Positions 11,953 through 13,650 of a DNA stretch of 13,650 nucleotides are shown here, one piece after another. The notes below the pieces were generated by a model that was not told the DNA's origin, ran no database searches, and saw only the letters and a program-made list of their open reading frames with translations. This DNA comes from UMGS1474 sp050946775 (GTDB taxonomy: Bacteria; Bacillota; Clostridia; Oscillospirales; Acutalibacteraceae), in the NCBI GenBank assembly GCA_050946775.1, contig JBMNVL010000050.1, forward strand, positions 1-13,650, in the 5' to 3' direction. The position numbers and the translations under genes were made by a program. How positions within the stretch are numbered: position 1 is the first letter of the stretch; every line of letters starts with the position of its first letter.

Positions 11953-13482
11953 TTACCGCTCGCCCCAATATTTGCGATCGAGCCCCCGGTATTGCACCGC
12001 CTCGGCGACGTGGGGCGCGTCGATGACGGCGGCGCCGTCGAGATCGGCGATGGTGCGGGAGACCTTCATCAGCCGGTCCCACGCCCGGGCCGACAGTCCC
12101 ATCCGGGCAAACGCCTGCTCCATCAGCCGGCCGGCGGCCGGCGTCAGAGGACACAGCTCCTTGAGCTCGCCCGAGGGGATCTGGCTGTTGCTGACGATCC
12201 CCATCCCGGCGAACCGCGCCTTCTGGATGGCTCTGGCGGCGTTGACCCGCTCGCGGATGGCCGCCGACGACTCCCCTTTTTCGGTGGAAGCCAGCTCGTC
12301 GTATTTGACCGGCGGCACCTCGATGTGCAGATCGATCCGGTCGAGCAGCGGCCCCGAGATCCGCGCCAGATACTGCTGCGCCGCCCGGGGCGAGCAGGTG
12401 CACGCCCGCTCGGGATGGCCGAAATACCCGCAGGGGCAGGGGTTCATCGCCGCCACCAGCATCACGTGACACGGGTAGGTCAGGGCGCTGCTGACCCGGG
12501 AGACGGTGATCTGCCCGTCCTCCAGCGGTTGGCGCAGGCTTTCCATCGCCGCCCGGGAAAACTCGGGGAATTCGTCCAGAAACAGCACCCCGTTGTGAGC
12601 CAGCGACACCTCCCCCGGCCGGGGAATGGCGCCGCCGCCCACCAGACCGGCGGTGGAAATGTTGTGGTGCGGGGAACGGAAGGGACGGGCGCGCAGCAGT
12701 CCCCGTCCGGCCGGCAGGGTGCCGGCGACCGAGTGGATCTTGGTCGCCTCCAGCGCCTCGCCGGGGGTCATATCCGGCAAAATCGACGGCAGCCGTTTGG
12801 CCAGCATGCTTTTGCCCGACCCGGGCGGGCCGATCAGCAGCACGTTGTGGGATCCGGCGGCGGCGATCTCCAGCGCCCGCCGGGCGGCGGCTTGCCCCAT
12901 CACGTCGGCGAAATCCGGCGCGCCCTCGTCCGGCACGGCCGCCGGGTCGGGCGGCGACGCCGGGGTCAGCGGCTTCACCCCGTTGAGATGGGCCAGCAGA
13001 TCGGCGATATGGGTCACCGGGTAAACGGCGATCCCCTCCACCACGGCGCCCTCGGCGGCGTTGGCCGCCGGCACGTAAATTTCCCGCATCCCGGCGTCCC
13101 GGGCGGCCGCCGCCATCGACAGCACCCCTTTGACCGGACGCAGCTCGCCCGACAGGGACAGCTCTCCCACGAACGCCTTGTGGCGCAGCGAGACGGACAA
13201 CTGCCCGCCGGCGCCCATCAGCGCCAGCAGCAGCGGCAGATCGTACAGCGGGCCTTCCTTGCGCACGTCGGCCGGGGCGAGGTTGACGGTGATCCGGCTG
13301 ACCGGGTAGGCGAAGCCGTTGTTTTTCATCGCCGAGCGCACCCGGTCGCGGGATTCCCGCACCGCCGCGCCGGGCAGGCCGACCACGTCAAAGCCGGGCA
13401 GACCCTGCGACAGATCGGCCTCCACCTTGACCATAAAGCCGTTGATCCCCATCAGTCCCATGCTGTTGACCCGGGAAACCAT
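11953..13482 (-). CDS. ComM/YifB-family AAA+ ATPase (Mg chelatase-like)
   Basis: A full-length 509-residue protein. Layout: an N-terminal Lon-protease-like S5 fold domain (about 1-165, with GLPGFDVVGLPGAAVRESRDR and VGELSLSGELRPVKG), a linker rich in Pro/Ala/Asp, an AAA+ core with Walker A GPPGSGKS (218-225) and Walker B VLFLDE (299-304), and a Mg-chelatase-type C-terminal helical domain with LSARAWDRLMKVSRTIADLDG. The family insert with clustered cysteines (MNPCPCGYFG, CTCSP) is present. In Haemophilus and Vibrio, ComM is a branch-migration helicase for natural transformation; in Clostridia the role is not demonstrated. GAGGTGAT lies five bases before the ATG, and a heptamer repeat array starts three bases beyond that site. 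Confidence 0.94.
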   Translation of the reverse strand: MVSRVNSMGLMGINGFMVKVEADLSQGLPGFDVVGLPGAAVRESRDRVRSAMKNNGFAYPVSRITVNLAPADVRKEGPLYDLPLLLALMGAGGQLSVSLRHKAFVGELSLSGELRPVKGVLSMAAAARDAGMREIYVPAANAAEGAVVEGIAVYPVTHIADLLAHLNGVKPLTPASPPDPAAVPDEGAPDFADVMGQAAARRALEIAAAGSHNVLLIGPPGSGKSMLAKRLPSILPDMTPGEALEATKIHSVAGTLPAGRGLLRARPFRSPHHNISTAGLVGGGAIPRPGEVSLAHNGVLFLDEFPEFSRAAMESLRQPLEDGQITVSRVSSALTYPCHVMLVAAMNPCPCGYFGHPERACTCSPRAAQQYLARISGPLLDRIDLHIEVPPVKYDELASTEKGESSAAIRERVNAARAIQKARFAGMGIVSNSQIPSGELKELCPLTPAAGRLMEQAFARMGLSARAWDRLMKVSRTIADLDGAAVIDAPHVAEAVQYRGLDRKYWGER

Positions 13483-13495
13483 GCGATCACCTCGA

Positions 13496-13573
13496 ATAGA
13501 CGTTAGATATTAGACGTTAGACGTTAGACGCTAGACGCGCCCGCCGCCGGTTTGTACAAATGCGCGGGGTGCG
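13496..13573 (+). repeat. Composite heptamer/core repeat, copy C
   Basis: Six heptamers in register (ATAGACG, TTAGATA, three perfect TTAGACG, CTAGACG; 13496-13537) are followed by the core with GGTTTGTACAAATGCGCGG and GGTGCG. In this copy the centre TTTGTACAAA is a perfect palindrome. The array sits immediately upstream of the comM ribosome binding site, in reverse orientation to comM. Confidence 0.85.
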
Positions 13574-13576
13574 TTG

Positions 13577-13625
13577 CCTCCCCTGTGTAAGGGGAGGTGG
13601 ATCGTCGACCCTGAAAGGTCGACGA
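13577..13625 (+). repeat. Double-hairpin repeat following copy C
   Basis: CCTCCCC (13577-13583) pairs with GGGGAGG (13591-13597) across TGTGTAA. Then a nine-base-pair stem (13602-13610 with 13617-13625) carries a CTGAAA loop. ACGGAGGGGTTGTA follows. I recognise this layout (CCTCCC hairpin, variable second hairpin, GACGGAGGG tail) as a dispersed type common in Clostridia genomes, from memory only. The window ends shortly after it without a gene. Confidence 0.75.
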
Positions 13626-13650
13626 GACGGAGGGGTTGTAGCCGCCGCAG

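Noticed and set aside
11992..13506. A 504-codon open frame antisense to comM, and similar long frames opposite rsmI, holB and the transglutaminase gene
   Set aside because: Each mirrors a well-supported gene on the other strand; the translations are Arg/Gly/Pro/His-rich and without motifs, as expected for shadows in high-GC DNA.

Overview
The window is a compact, very GC-rich stretch of a low-G+C-type phylum member, most likely a Clostridia bacterium of the Oscillospirales/Ruminococcaceae kind. The reasons are strong AGGAGG-type ribosome binding sites on almost every gene, a yaaQ-holB-ricT-trmN6-rsmI block in the order seen in Bacillus subtilis, a DUF11 protein with a Clostridia-type N-terminus, and many dispersed hairpin repeats in the gaps. 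The taxon is an inference from content only.

Left part (1-2408). A gene-free 405-base end holds a 110-base-period direct repeat with a good promoter firing leftward into it. Then come a YfcE/MJ0936-type metallophosphoesterase (-), a divergent run of three small conserved-looking proteins of unknown function (+), and a membrane-anchored DMP19/DUF4375-like protein (-) that converges on them with overlapping stop codons.

Central block (2413-6396, all -). Transcription runs darA (yaaQ, c-di-AMP receptor), holB (DNA polymerase III delta prime), ricT (yaaT/PSP1), a 55-residue 2[4Fe-4S] ferredoxin with its own promoter and a following hairpin, a trmN6-type methyltransferase, rsmI, and the DMP19-like gene. 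Stops and starts touch or overlap at darA/holB and trmN6/rsmI. The ferredoxin sits roughly where B. subtilis has yabA.

Right part (6557-13650). A SanA/YdcF-type DUF218 protein (-) is followed by an AraC-family regulator translationally coupled to an unrecognised 111-residue protein (+), a DUF11 double-repeat protein (-), a four-tRNA operon Gly-Arg-His-Gln (-) with a clear promoter and terminator, a transglutaminase-like putative lipoprotein (-), and a full-length ComM/YifB AAA+ protein (-).

The least ordinary content is between the genes. A composite element, made of tandem TTAGACG heptamers plus a conserved core around GTTTGTGCAAATGCGCGGG, occurs three times; two copies directly follow a terminator in the same polarity. 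A 188-base string of small hairpins separated by ATGATG/CATCAT, bounded by 13-base inverted repeats and a 10-base direct repeat, lies between the tRNA operon and the DUF11 gene. A 21-base segment of the left-end tandem repeat recurs near 8719. I see no phage, transposase, CRISPR or defence genes, and no clearly new multi-gene system.
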